Assembly: GCA_025358395.1 (NCBI GenBank)
Contig: JANYJT010000293.1
Span: forward strand, 1-14,765
Direction: 5' to 3'
Source: Bacteroidia bacterium
GTDB lineage: Bacteria; Bacteroidota; Bacteroidia; Bacteroidales; Prolixibacteraceae
DNA: 14,765 nucleotides
Each line of letters opens with the position of its first letter. Position 1 is the stretch's first letter. Both the position numbers and the translations under genes were made by a program. Shown piece after piece: positions 7,373 through 14,224 of this stretch. A model generated the notes under the pieces. The model searched no databases. It was not told where the DNA came from and saw only the letters and a program-made list of their open reading frames with translations.

Positions 7373-9334
7373 TTAGTTTGCTAATGATTTTATTTCTTCT
7401 TCAAATTTTTCTACGATGGCGTAGGCCATGATTACCCCGGCTACGTTAAATGCCTGTGAAATTGATCCTCTTGCGATGTGAGGAGGATTTCCTTCATATG
7501 CCTCAGAAAGCGTTCCGATACAGTTTTCGGACATTTCACTTTTAAATTTTTCAAGACAGTTCCTGGCAAAAGATAGTCCACCGGTTTTGTGCACCTCGAG
7601 ATATGTTTTTACAAACGGATAAATCAAGTATGGATAAACAGTTCCCTGGTGAGCCGTTTCAGAAAAATCATCCGCACGATCACCGGAAAATCCTTTGTAT
7701 GCGAGATCTTCAGGCGATAGAGTTCTGATGCCAACAGGTGTTAAAAGTTCATTTCTAACGGTGCTGATGATCAATTTTTTCTGGGTACGCGACAATGGAG
7801 ACAAATCCTGAGCCGCTGCCAAAAGCATGTTTGGCCTGACAGACCAGTCTGTGTATTCGCCATCGATATAATCTGCGAGCTGACAGCACTCGTCACACCA
7901 GAAGTTGGATAAAAATGAGTCGGAAATCAGAGCCGGAAGATCTTTCCATCTTTTAATAAAGGCCTTGTCATCAGAGGCAGTTGCAAGTTCAAGAGCAAAA
8001 CTAACAGCATTGAACCACAGGGCATTGATCTCAACAGCCAGCCCTCCTCTTTGCGTAACGGGTACTCCGTCTTTATAGTCGTCCATCCATGTAAGAGCTA
8101 CTCCATCCTTTTTGGCATAGATTAATCCGTTTTCAAGCATGTGAATGTTGAAATCGGTACCTTCACGGTAGTGGTCTAATATCTCTTTCATGGATGCTCC
8201 ATACTTTTCCCAAACCTCTTTTGCCGTTTTGAATAGCACTAATTTCTGCAATGCATTGAAAACGAGAAGTGGTGCGTCTGCCGCATCGTAATAACTGTCC
8301 TGACCCACATATTTGGGCAGAAGTCCGTTGTGAAGACGTTTTAGATTTGTTTGCAATACCGCTTCAAAATTTTTCACATCACCCTGCAGAAGGAATAACC
8401 CGGGTAGGGCTGCCAGCGTTTGCCGTGGAATTGATTCATACCAGGGATATCCGGCTATGAGGTCTTTTCCATCCTGACGATCCCACAAAAATTGATGCCC
8501 GGCATTGCGGAGACAATTAATAAATGAGTCTCTTGGAATCCTGGTTTTCTTCTCGTTCTCGTATTTTTTTACGAAAGTGTTTGGTTTTTGTTCAGTTGTT
8601 GAAGCTGAAAAAATAACAGATTCCCCTTTTTCAATCGCTACCTCGAAATATCCGGGAACAAAAAGATCTTCCTGGAATTCATATCCTCTCTCCTGCTCCC
8701 GGATGTATTCTATGTTTTTATACCAGTCAGGAACCGGAACAAAATCGCATTCTTTCGATAGCTGCATGTAAAATTCAGGATAACCTTCATAGAGATTCAT
8801 CCTGATGCCATTGGCCACCGGAGTATATTTTGAGTTGGCGTAAAGGTTTGATTTGCTGAGTGAATGTACATTTCTGAAGGCCATAAAAGGTTTGAACCGA
8901 AGTTTTGTCGGACTATTTGCCTCTTCAAGGGTATATTTCACCAGAAGCTGGTTTTCATTCTCTACCAATAACTTGGTTCTCGTCAGGACCACTCCTCCTA
9001 CTCTGTAGGTATGCTTTGGGATAGTATCAAATTCAAAATTGCGGATGTATTTGTGTCCTTTTGGTTCGTAAAAATCGCCCGGATATTTGTGTATGCCCAG
9101 ATTGAATTGGGCTTCATGTTGAATAATCGATTCGTCGAGAGATGAAAGGAGTACGTGTTTGCCACCATCTTGCTCTTTTAGCCGGACAACCAGCAAACCA
9201 TGATATTTTCTTGTATTGCACCCGGCAAGTGTAGTAAAGGAATAGGCACCTCCGCGGTTGGTCCGCAGAGTTTCGCGTTCCAATGAATAGGATAAATTAA
9301 CCAGTTTATCTTTATCAAAATTCAGGTATCCCAT
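7373..9334 (-). CDS. Glycogen debranching enzyme, GH133 (amylo-alpha-1,6-glucosidase)
   Basis: Removes alpha-1,6 branch stubs so that phosphorylase can continue. The N-terminal GDE_N domain (about 15-240) opens with YSLERETLRTNRGGAY and CNTRKYHGLLV, highly typical of the family. The C-terminal (alpha/alpha)6 barrel (about 290-640) has LTWMDDYKDGVPVTQRGG, with D418 in the conserved WMD motif, VEINALWFNA, and HQGTVYPYLIYPF near the end. Length is normal. I start it at the ATG at 9334 (653 residues). A TTG at 9346 would add four residues, but family proteins usually begin at MGYLNF/MSYLNF. It is the first gene of the glycogen block, with a candidate -7 promoter box about 70 bp upstream. No signal peptide is visible, fitting an intracellular glycogen role rather than uptake of dietary starch. 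Confidence 0.93.
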   Translation of the reverse strand: MGYLNFDKDKLVNLSYSLERETLRTNRGGAYSFTTLAGCNTRKYHGLLVVRLKEQDGGKHVLLSSLDESIIQHEAQFNLGIHKYPGDFYEPKGHKYIRNFEFDTIPKHTYRVGGVVLTRTKLLVENENQLLVKYTLEEANSPTKLRFKPFMAFRNVHSLSKSNLYANSKYTPVANGIRMNLYEGYPEFYMQLSKECDFVPVPDWYKNIEYIREQERGYEFQEDLFVPGYFEVAIEKGESVIFSASTTEQKPNTFVKKYENEKKTRIPRDSFINCLRNAGHQFLWDRQDGKDLIAGYPWYESIPRQTLAALPGLFLLQGDVKNFEAVLQTNLKRLHNGLLPKYVGQDSYYDAADAPLLVFNALQKLVLFKTAKEVWEKYGASMKEILDHYREGTDFNIHMLENGLIYAKKDGVALTWMDDYKDGVPVTQRGGLAVEINALWFNAVSFALELATASDDKAFIKRWKDLPALISDSFLSNFWCDECCQLADYIDGEYTDWSVRPNMLLAAAQDLSPLSRTQKKLIISTVRNELLTPVGIRTLSPEDLAYKGFSGDRADDFSETAHQGTVYPYLIYPFVKTYLEVHKTGGLSFARNCLEKFKSEMSENCIGTLSEAYEGNPPHIARGSISQAFNVAGVIMAYAIVEKFEEEIKSLAN

Positions 9335-9405
9335 ATTTTCGAACAATTAAAATTGATTGACGGAATGCATTTAAACCCTTAATTCGTAGAGCTCTTAAAA
9401 ATATA

Positions 9406-9413
9406 CAAAGGTA
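9406..9413 (-). promoter_or_regulatory. Candidate -7 promoter box for the glycogen block
   Basis: On the minus strand this reads TACCTTTG, an exact match to the Bacteroidota -7 consensus TAnnTTTG. It lies about 72 bp before the debranching-enzyme ATG at 9334, inside the 93-bp gap after the GSCFA gene. The upstream stretch is an A/T run and I find no TTG -33 element at the expected distance, so the box is supported by one element only. Confidence 0.45.
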
Positions 9414-9427
9414 AGATTAAAAAAAAT

Positions 9428-10423
9428 TTATAGGCTCTTTTTTTGAACGATATCAATTATTAAATCATTAAGTTCGATACCCGGATGCTCCTCAGAAATT
9501 TTTTTTACCTCTTTTTCCAATTTTGAAAGCAACTCCGAATAGGCATTATTTTCATGCTGAAACGGCTTGTGGGTAAGAGTCTTAACAATTTTTCCAATTT
9601 TGGAACTGATCTCCCTGCTTTCATTGTCAAAAAAGACTTCATTGAATTTCTCCTGAATGAAGGCCGAAGCTGTTTCGCTCAAATGCAACATATCTGATGC
9701 GTAAAAACGATAATCGCGCAATTCGTCCATCACCAATTCGTAGGATGGGAAGTAAGTAATCTTTTCAGGGCCGAAGTGAGAAAGCAACCGGTCTACCAGT
9801 AAAAAGAGACTCGATTTGCTAAGCTGGTTTTCAAAACTGCCATCTTTGAGATGTCTTATCGGACTTATTGTTAAGACTACTGATAGACTAGATTGAATCG
9901 CAAAGAGGTTATTTAACAGAGGTATCCAAATTCCCAACATCTCTTCAACCGACAGCCTTTCGCGAAGAAATTTATTTGCCGGCAATTTATGGCAGTTGCC
10001 AACAATATTATTCTGCTCTTTCTCCCGATAAATCCAGGATGTGCCAAATGTAACAAAGAGGTGGGAGGCAATCTTTAGCTTTTGAGAGGCATTTGCCAGC
10101 GATCCGTTCATTGTGGCCAGCGCTTTTCCCTTGTCAGGATCGGAAAAACGGCTGTGAAAATGAAAGCTGTTCCATAAACCGTTGGCAAAAAAGAGATCTG
10201 ACGGGCTTAATTGATTACTTTTTACCATGAAATCGATGCAATTGGCAATTGAAGCAGGATTGTACAAGATACCGCATGGGTTCATTTGTACCGGAAAGTA
10301 GTGACTCAGGAGATAATTGCCAATATTTTCAGTGAAACACGAGCCAACCATCAGCGCATTTTGCCTGTATGAAAGTTTCCTGTGAGCTTTTGGCAGTTCT
10401 ATTTCTGTGCGGAAATTTAACAT
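9428..10423 (-). CDS. GSCFA-domain protein
   Basis: The 331-residue protein has the motif that names the family, GSCFTENIG, at 27-35, followed by NPCGILYNPASI. The GSCFA domain (Pfam PF08885) is common in Bacteroidota and some proteobacteria and is related in fold to SGNH/GDSL hydrolases, with the Ser of GSCF at the usual nucleophile position. An MLHLSE segment later (near 242-248) may supply the His-containing block, by analogy. The natural substrate is not established; a carbohydrate- or lipid-ester hydrolase is only a guess. No signal peptide or membrane segment is visible. Its ATG lies inside the last codons of the upstream alpha/beta hydrolase (7-bp overlap), which implies joint translation and perhaps a shared substrate. 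The C-terminus is charged and helical. Confidence 0.9.
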   Translation of the reverse strand: MLNFRTEIELPKAHRKLSYRQNALMVGSCFTENIGNYLLSHYFPVQMNPCGILYNPASIANCIDFMVKSNQLSPSDLFFANGLWNSFHFHSRFSDPDKGKALATMNGSLANASQKLKIASHLFVTFGTSWIYREKEQNNIVGNCHKLPANKFLRERLSVEEMLGIWIPLLNNLFAIQSSLSVVLTISPIRHLKDGSFENQLSKSSLFLLVDRLLSHFGPEKITYFPSYELVMDELRDYRFYASDMLHLSETASAFIQEKFNEVFFDNESREISSKIGKIVKTLTHKPFQHENNAYSELLSKLEKEVKKISEEHPGIELNDLIIDIVQKKSL

Positions 10424-11244
10424 AGCTGATCATTTATCCATTGAATGGTGTAGGCTGTTACCCTGTCATTTTGATCCCATGCATGAAGCTGATGCGGACC
10501 ATCTTCCCATTCGCGGTAGGTAATCTTACCGGGAATACTATTTGCCAAATTTTCGGAGGCTGCAGCAGCTGATACTCTGTCTTCGGAACCGTGCATGAAA
10601 AGCAAGGGAATGGTAAAAGGCATTTTATCAGGGGAGATATTTTTACAGGCCCTTTGGACTTCTCTGAAACATCGGGCAGAAATCCTTTTGTGCATCAGCG
10701 GATCTTTTGCTTTTAAGAATTCATTTGCAACCGTTGGAGCAAAATCTTTGGCTTTTAACCCGGTCCTGATGGTTGCTTGTGGAATAAGTGAATCGGCCAG
10801 CCAGATGGCCAGACTTTTGAATTTACCGGGTGGCTGAACCAGTTCGAGCCAGGCAGAGGCAAGAATGGCCATTTCCGGGATCTCTTTGGCCTCCTGAAGA
10901 TATGATAAAACAATGGTGGCGCCCATGCTGTGGCCATAAAGCACCAACGGGAGTCCGGGAAAATTTTCTCTTGCTTTACGGACCAATAGAGCCGCATCTT
11001 CAAGATACTCATTATAGCGATGTATGGTTCCCTGTTTTCCGCCTGACCGGCCGTGTCCACGCAAATCGAAGGAGATGACCGCAAAACCGGAATTTACAAA
11101 AGTGCTGAACCAATCGTCATACCTCCTGCAATGGGTACCATGTCCATGAATAAACGCAATGACAGCCTTAGGCGGATCAATAGGTTGCCAAATGACTGCA
11201 TAGAGTTTGGTTCTGTCAAAGGAGGTCCAGGAGTGCTCGGGCAT
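10417..11244 (-). CDS. Alpha/beta hydrolase, monoacylglycerol-lipase-like (serine aminopeptidase S33 fold)
   Basis: A 275-residue single-domain hydrolase with all catalytic landmarks: oxyanion segment FIHGHGTHCRRY (31-42), strand and loop ISFDLRGHGRSGG (57-69), nucleophile S106 in YGHSMGA, acid D222 in MHGSEDRV, and base H251 in DGPHQLH. The HGxG/RGHGxS arrangement is that of monoacylglycerol lipases and lysophospholipases, which cleave carboxylic esters of lipids. The exact ester is not determined by these motifs. There is no N-terminal signal. It starts one base inside the stop codon of a 15-codon upstream frame (TAATG) and ends 7 bp inside the GSCFA gene, so the two hydrolase-like genes form a tight unit, probably driven from the TATCTTTG box upstream. 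Confidence 0.92.
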   Translation of the reverse strand: MPEHSWTSFDRTKLYAVIWQPIDPPKAVIAFIHGHGTHCRRYDDWFSTFVNSGFAVISFDLRGHGRSGGKQGTIHRYNEYLEDAALLVRKARENFPGLPLVLYGHSMGATIVLSYLQEAKEIPEMAILASAWLELVQPPGKFKSLAIWLADSLIPQATIRTGLKAKDFAPTVANEFLKAKDPLMHKRISARCFREVQRACKNISPDKMPFTIPLLFMHGSEDRVSAAAASENLANSIPGKITYREWEDGPHQLHAWDQNDRVTAYTIQWINDQLC

Positions 11245-11291
11245 TACTTAAAGATATTTTCGATTTTTGATTTCAACGCTCCGAATAACAT
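11244..11291 (-). CDS. Possible 15-residue upstream reading frame (leader peptide) of the hydrolase gene
   Basis: On the minus strand ATG at 11291-11289 opens a frame encoding MLFGALKSKIENIFK and stops at TAA 11246-11244. The final A of that stop is the first base of the hydrolase ATG (TAATG). It sits between the candidate promoter box (11308-11315) and the gene, so any transcript from that box contains it. Such an arrangement is typical of translational reinitiation coupling. No ribosome binding site or regulatory codon run is evident, and a frame this short can arise by chance; it may simply be leader RNA. Confidence 0.3.
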   Translation of the reverse strand: MLFGALKSKIENIFK

Positions 11292-11307
11292 ATGAAATCA
11301 CCTGAAG

Positions 11308-11315
11308 CAAAGATA
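11308..11315 (-). promoter_or_regulatory. Candidate -7 promoter box for the hydrolase-GSCFA unit
   Basis: Minus-strand TATCTTTG exactly matches the Bacteroidota TAnnTTTG element. It lies just past the queG stop codon, about 63 bp before the hydrolase ATG. An upstream TTTG (complement of 11329-11332) is present, but only 13 bp away instead of the usual 19 or so, so the -33 part is doubtful. The position in the only sizeable gap between queG and the hydrolase supports the call. Confidence 0.5.
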
Positions 11316-11317
11316 CA

Positions 11318-12256
11318 TCATTTATTATCAAACAGATGTCCCAGAGTCCTTTTCATCCTGACAAATCCTGTTCTTTCAACAGCGCTACCCTTAAAAAGTC
11401 TTTTGAAAGTTGATTTTTCAAGATTTTGCCATTCCGGTGCAGTCATTTCAAGCAGCTCCGGTTTTGGGCGAAATTCAGGGACTTCATTCTGTTTTGCTTT
11501 GTTGTTCCAGGGACAAACCTGCTGGCAGATATCACAACCGACCAGCCTGTTGGTAAGGCTGAGTGTCAAGGTTTCCGGAATATCATTTTTTGTCTCGATT
11601 GTAAGGTAGGAGATACATTTGTTGGCATCCAGAACATGAGGTGAAATGATGGCACCTGTTGGACAGCTGTCCATGCACCCGGTACAGGATCCGCAAAGGC
11701 TGTTTCCGAAGGGTTCATCGTATGCCAATTCAATATCCAGCACCAATTCGCCAATAAAAAGAAAGCTTCCCATTTGGGGATGGATCAGCAATGAATGTTT
11801 TCCTATCCAACCCAATCCAGCTTCTTTGGCCAATGCCTTTTCCAGAAGTGGGGCAGAGTCAGTAAATACTCTTCCTTCGCAGGATGACAGTTCAGTTTGG
11901 ATGTAAGTTAGAAGTTTCGAAAGACGTTCTTTCAAAACGAAATGATAGTCTTTTCCCAGTGCATAACTTGAAATGACTGGCGCCTGAGGGTCTTCTTGTT
12001 TCAGATGAGTATGGTAGTTGAGGAGCACTGAAACCACAGACCGGGCATTTTCCACCAGTTCTGCCGGATTAACGCGTTTCTCAAAATAGTTGGCCATATA
12101 TGTCATGGTACCATGGTAACCGGCATCCAACCAACTTCTCAATCTATCACGTTCTTCCTCAAGTTGTTGGGCTCTTGATATACCACAGGCGTCAAACCCC
12201 AATTCAGCAGCTTTTGACTTGATGAGTAAGCTAATGTTATTGGGAGTGCGATCCAT
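11318..12256 (-). CDS. queG: QueG, epoxyqueuosine reductase
   Basis: Catalyses the last step of queuosine formation in the anticodon of GUN-decoding tRNAs, reducing epoxyqueuosine with a corrinoid cofactor and two [4Fe-4S] clusters. The 312-residue protein shows the N-terminal GFDACGISRA and the expected catalytic Asp (D133) in FTDSAPLLEKALA. GWIGKHSLLI follows, then two ferredoxin-like cysteine sets: C188-x2-C191-x2-C194-x3-C198-P, and C241-x2-C244-x3-C248-P, with C214 nearby. It is shorter than the 379-residue E. coli enzyme and appears to lack the C-terminal HEAT-like repeats, as in many Bacteroidota. Its cluster requirement fits loosely with the Suf genes further upstream. The ATG follows the SRPBCC stop after 2 bp, so it is translated as part of that operon. 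Confidence 0.96.
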   Translation of the reverse strand: MDRTPNNISLLIKSKAAELGFDACGISRAQQLEEERDRLRSWLDAGYHGTMTYMANYFEKRVNPAELVENARSVVSVLLNYHTHLKQEDPQAPVISSYALGKDYHFVLKERLSKLLTYIQTELSSCEGRVFTDSAPLLEKALAKEAGLGWIGKHSLLIHPQMGSFLFIGELVLDIELAYDEPFGNSLCGSCTGCMDSCPTGAIISPHVLDANKCISYLTIETKNDIPETLTLSLTNRLVGCDICQQVCPWNNKAKQNEVPEFRPKPELLEMTAPEWQNLEKSTFKRLFKGSAVERTGFVRMKRTLGHLFDNK

Positions 12257-12258
12257 TT

Positions 12259-12714
12259 CTATTTCCTAAGGTGATCAAAAGCCCCTTTTCTGAGATTGAT
12301 TCCATATTCAAGCCAGGCTTTGAGGCAGGCCAGAAAATTGGCCCAGCCTTCTGTGTTCCGCTTAAGCCATGTGATACCAGCTTCATCGTTGTTTCTGCTT
12401 TTTTCGGTCACCGTAACCATCGTTGAGTTGCCGGCGACAATTGTCAGGGTTATTTCGACAAGGAGTTCCAATTGATCAATTTCCCAATAATAGGAGATGT
12501 ATTTGTCTTTTTCAACTTTGCCAACCCGAACAGGAAATTCCATGTCAAATTCAGGGAATTGCCAAAGGATTTGTTTTCCTTTTTCCATTCTTGCACTTCC
12601 TTTGGAAATAAAGTAATTGGACATTTTAACAGGGTCGATGATTGCTTCAAATACTTCGTTAACAGGTTTTTGTATTTGAATATCTGTTTTGATTTCGAGG
12701 GTTGAAATTGTCAT
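12259..12714 (-). CDS. SRPBCC-domain (AHSA1/START-like) protein
   Basis: The 151-residue protein matches the activator-of-Hsp90-ATPase-like (AHSA1) branch of the SRPBCC hydrophobic-cavity fold. It begins with TDIQIQKPVNEVFEAIIDP, the usual first strand and helix, continues with a run of beta strands (YYWEIDQLELLVEITLTIV, TMVTVTEKS), and ends with the long C-terminal helix containing GWANFLACLKAWLEYG. Members bind hydrophobic ligands, and most bacterial ones have no assigned role. No catalytic residue set is evident. The ATG overlaps the methyltransferase stop by 4 bp (ATGA) and the stop is 2 bp from queG, so all three are co-translated. The link to queuosine synthesis, if any, is unknown. The fold call is firm, the function open. 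Confidence 0.88.
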   Translation of the reverse strand: MTISTLEIKTDIQIQKPVNEVFEAIIDPVKMSNYFISKGSARMEKGKQILWQFPEFDMEFPVRVGKVEKDKYISYYWEIDQLELLVEITLTIVAGNSTMVTVTEKSRNNDEAGITWLKRNTEGWANFLACLKAWLEYGINLRKGAFDHLRK

Positions 12715-13343
12715 AAATCGCTTTTTTTAAATAAAATTGTTAATATTCTTGGTAGGAGCGAACGATCATTGTCATCAAAAAACTCTTTCAAATCCATGAC
12801 TTCAAAGCCATATTTTATGGCAGACTGTATAAAATCTGACAAATGATGGTTGAAACAAGTAACGATTTGTAAACCTTCATCAGTTTCAAATCTGGCTTTT
12901 GTACCTGAATATTGCTTGAATGGATGAAGTTCGCCAAGGTAAACCATTCCTCCCGGTTTTGTGGCATTTGATGCTTTTTCAAAAATTGAATCCAGATTTT
13001 CGATATGTTCAAGTACCAGACTGAAAACCAGGAGGTCATATTTTTCGTCAATGAATTTCCAAGGGAGATTGATGTCAGCTTGCAGGAATCGCACTTTTCC
13101 TGTTTTTATTTTCCTTTTTGCCCGGGAGAGCATTTCCTCAGACAGGTCGACCGCCAGAATTTCCTTCGATTTCGATTGTAGCCAGAGCGTATTTTTACCT
13201 GTACCACATCCAATTTCAAGACATGTTTCGAAAGGAATGATGCTTAATATTTCCCTTAATGCGAAGGCTTCAAGATCCCTCGTTTTGTTACCATTCGTGT
13301 CGTATTGCTTGGCCCAATCGTTGTATGCCTCTCTTACTTCCAC
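12711..13343 (-). CDS. Class I SAM-dependent methyltransferase
   Basis: The 210-residue protein carries the Rossmann methyltransferase motifs: an N-terminal AYNDWAKQYD helix (6-15) common in small-molecule methyltransferases, motif I CLEIGCGTGKNT (41-52) binding SAM, the acidic motif II AVDLSEEML (64-72), motif III-like RFLQADINLPW (85-95), YDLLVFSLVLEHIENL (102-117) and the loop KPGGMVYLGE (129-138). The substrate cannot be read from the sequence. The start is a GTG at 13343, because an in-frame stop lies a few codons upstream (13368-13370) and no ATG intervenes. The gene is first in a unit with the SRPBCC and queG genes (ATGA overlap). The 119-bp gap upstream separates it from the iron-sulfur genes and carries a dyad. 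Confidence 0.9.
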   Translation of the reverse strand: MEVREAYNDWAKQYDTNGNKTRDLEAFALREILSIIPFETCLEIGCGTGKNTLWLQSKSKEILAVDLSEEMLSRAKRKIKTGKVRFLQADINLPWKFIDEKYDLLVFSLVLEHIENLDSIFEKASNATKPGGMVYLGELHPFKQYSGTKARFETDEGLQIVTCFNHHLSDFIQSAIKYGFEVMDLKEFFDDNDRSLLPRILTILFKKSDL

Positions 13344-13398
13344 GGTAATAGATTGATATATTATTACTTAAGCATATAGACTTTACTTTTCTCACGGG

Positions 13399-13455
13399 AT
13401 ATTCGATCCAGTTGTTCGAAATCGGATATTTTCAAACCTTAAAACAATTTCAAAC
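13399..13455. repeat. Dyad and direct repeats in the gap before the methyltransferase gene
   Basis: ATATTCGAT (13399-13407) and ATCGGATAT (13421-13429) form an inverted repeat with one T-G mismatch around a 13-base centre. Immediately beside it TTTCAAAC occurs twice (13430-13437 and 13448-13455), 18 bp apart. The stretch lies between the DUF59 stop (13463) and the methyltransferase start (13343). There is no T-run for termination and no good TAnnTTTG box. It may be an operator or a leader structure; chance cannot be excluded in such AT-rich DNA. Confidence 0.35.
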
Positions 13456-13462
13456 TTCATGG

Positions 13463-13765
13463 TCACATAAATCCTAATTCAAGCCTGGCTTCTTCCGACA
13501 TCATTGATTTATCCCAGGGGGGATCAAAGGTGATTTCGACTTTGCACTCTTCTATGCCAACAATTTTTTTGGTCATGTACTCCACATCGGCTACGATCAT
13601 ATCGGCTGCCGGACATCCCGGTGCAGTAAGGGTCATCAGGATGATAGCGGTACTTCCCTCTATATTAACATTATAAACCAATCCCAGATCGTAAATATTA
13701 ACCGGTATTTCAGGATCAAATACCTCTTTCAGATTTTCTATAATCAGATCTATTCTATGTTCCAT
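13463..13765 (-). CDS. DUF59/MIP18-family iron-sulfur assembly protein (SUF-associated)
   Basis: A 100-residue DUF59 (MIP18/PaaD-like) protein with the family blocks VFDPEIPVNIYDLGLVY near the N-terminus, MTLTAPGCPAADMI in the middle (its single Cys being the expected conserved one) and FDPPWDKSMMSEEARLELG at the end. Short members of this kind sit next to SUF genes and are thought to help cluster maturation or delivery to target proteins. Here it follows sufE with one base between stop and start. An upstream in-frame ATG (13807) lies inside sufE and would add 14 unrelated residues, so the ATG at 13765, directly before EHRIDLIIENLKEV, is the better start. It ends the visible Suf block; sufBCD are not in the window and would be expected further upstream. 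Confidence 0.92.
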   Translation of the reverse strand: MEHRIDLIIENLKEVFDPEIPVNIYDLGLVYNVNIEGSTAIILMTLTAPGCPAADMIVADVEYMTKKIVGIEECKVEITFDPPWDKSMMSEEARLELGFM

Positions 13766-13766
13766 G

Positions 13767-14198
13767 TTATTTTTTTTGAGATAAAATTTGTTTGTAAGCC
13801 AGGGCATACAATTTTATTTGTTTGACCATAGCCATCAAGCCATTGGATCGGGTTGGAGATAAATGTTGTCTCAAACCAATCTCATCGATGAAATATGGCT
13901 CCGCATCCAAAATTTCCTGTGGAGTCCTTCCGGAAAATACTTTCATCAGCAATGCTACCAGTCCTTTAACGATCAGAGCATCACTTTCAGCTTCAAAAAT
14001 CAGGAGATCACCTTCCATCTTTTGTTGTAGCCATACCCTGGACTGGCAACCGCGTATGAGATTTTGGTCAACTTTACAGGCAGCATCTATAGGCACAAGT
14101 TCGTTTCCCAGTTCAATCAGATAGGTGTACTTATCCATCCAGTCTTCGTAAAGTGAAAAATCGGCAATGATCGCTTGTTGTACTTCTTCGATGGTCAT
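13767..14198 (-). CDS. sufE: SufE, sulfur acceptor for cysteine desulfurase SufS
   Basis: SufE takes persulfide sulfur from SufS and passes it to the SufBCD scaffold for iron-sulfur cluster assembly in the cytoplasm. The 143-residue protein has the typical helical start (DWMDKYTYLIELGNEL), then the conserved IRGCQSRVWL block with acceptor Cys51, the same position number as in E. coli SufE. LIVKGLVALLMKVFSGRTPQEIL follows, and the conserved RSNGLMAMV segment lies near the C-terminus. Length is normal. It starts 26 bp after the sufS stop and ends one base before the DUF59 start, so the three genes are one operon. Secure call. Confidence 0.96.
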   Translation of the reverse strand: MTIEEVQQAIIADFSLYEDWMDKYTYLIELGNELVPIDAACKVDQNLIRGCQSRVWLQQKMEGDLLIFEAESDALIVKGLVALLMKVFSGRTPQEILDAEPYFIDEIGLRQHLSPTRSNGLMAMVKQIKLYALAYKQILSQKK

Positions 14199-14224
14199 GT
14201 AGAGCGTTTTTACAAAAATGGGGA

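Noticed and set aside
9414..9440. A/T run before the glycogen promoter box, considered as the terminator of the GSCFA gene
   Set aside because: It is a homopolymer-like A/T tract without a GC-rich stem before it in either direction.
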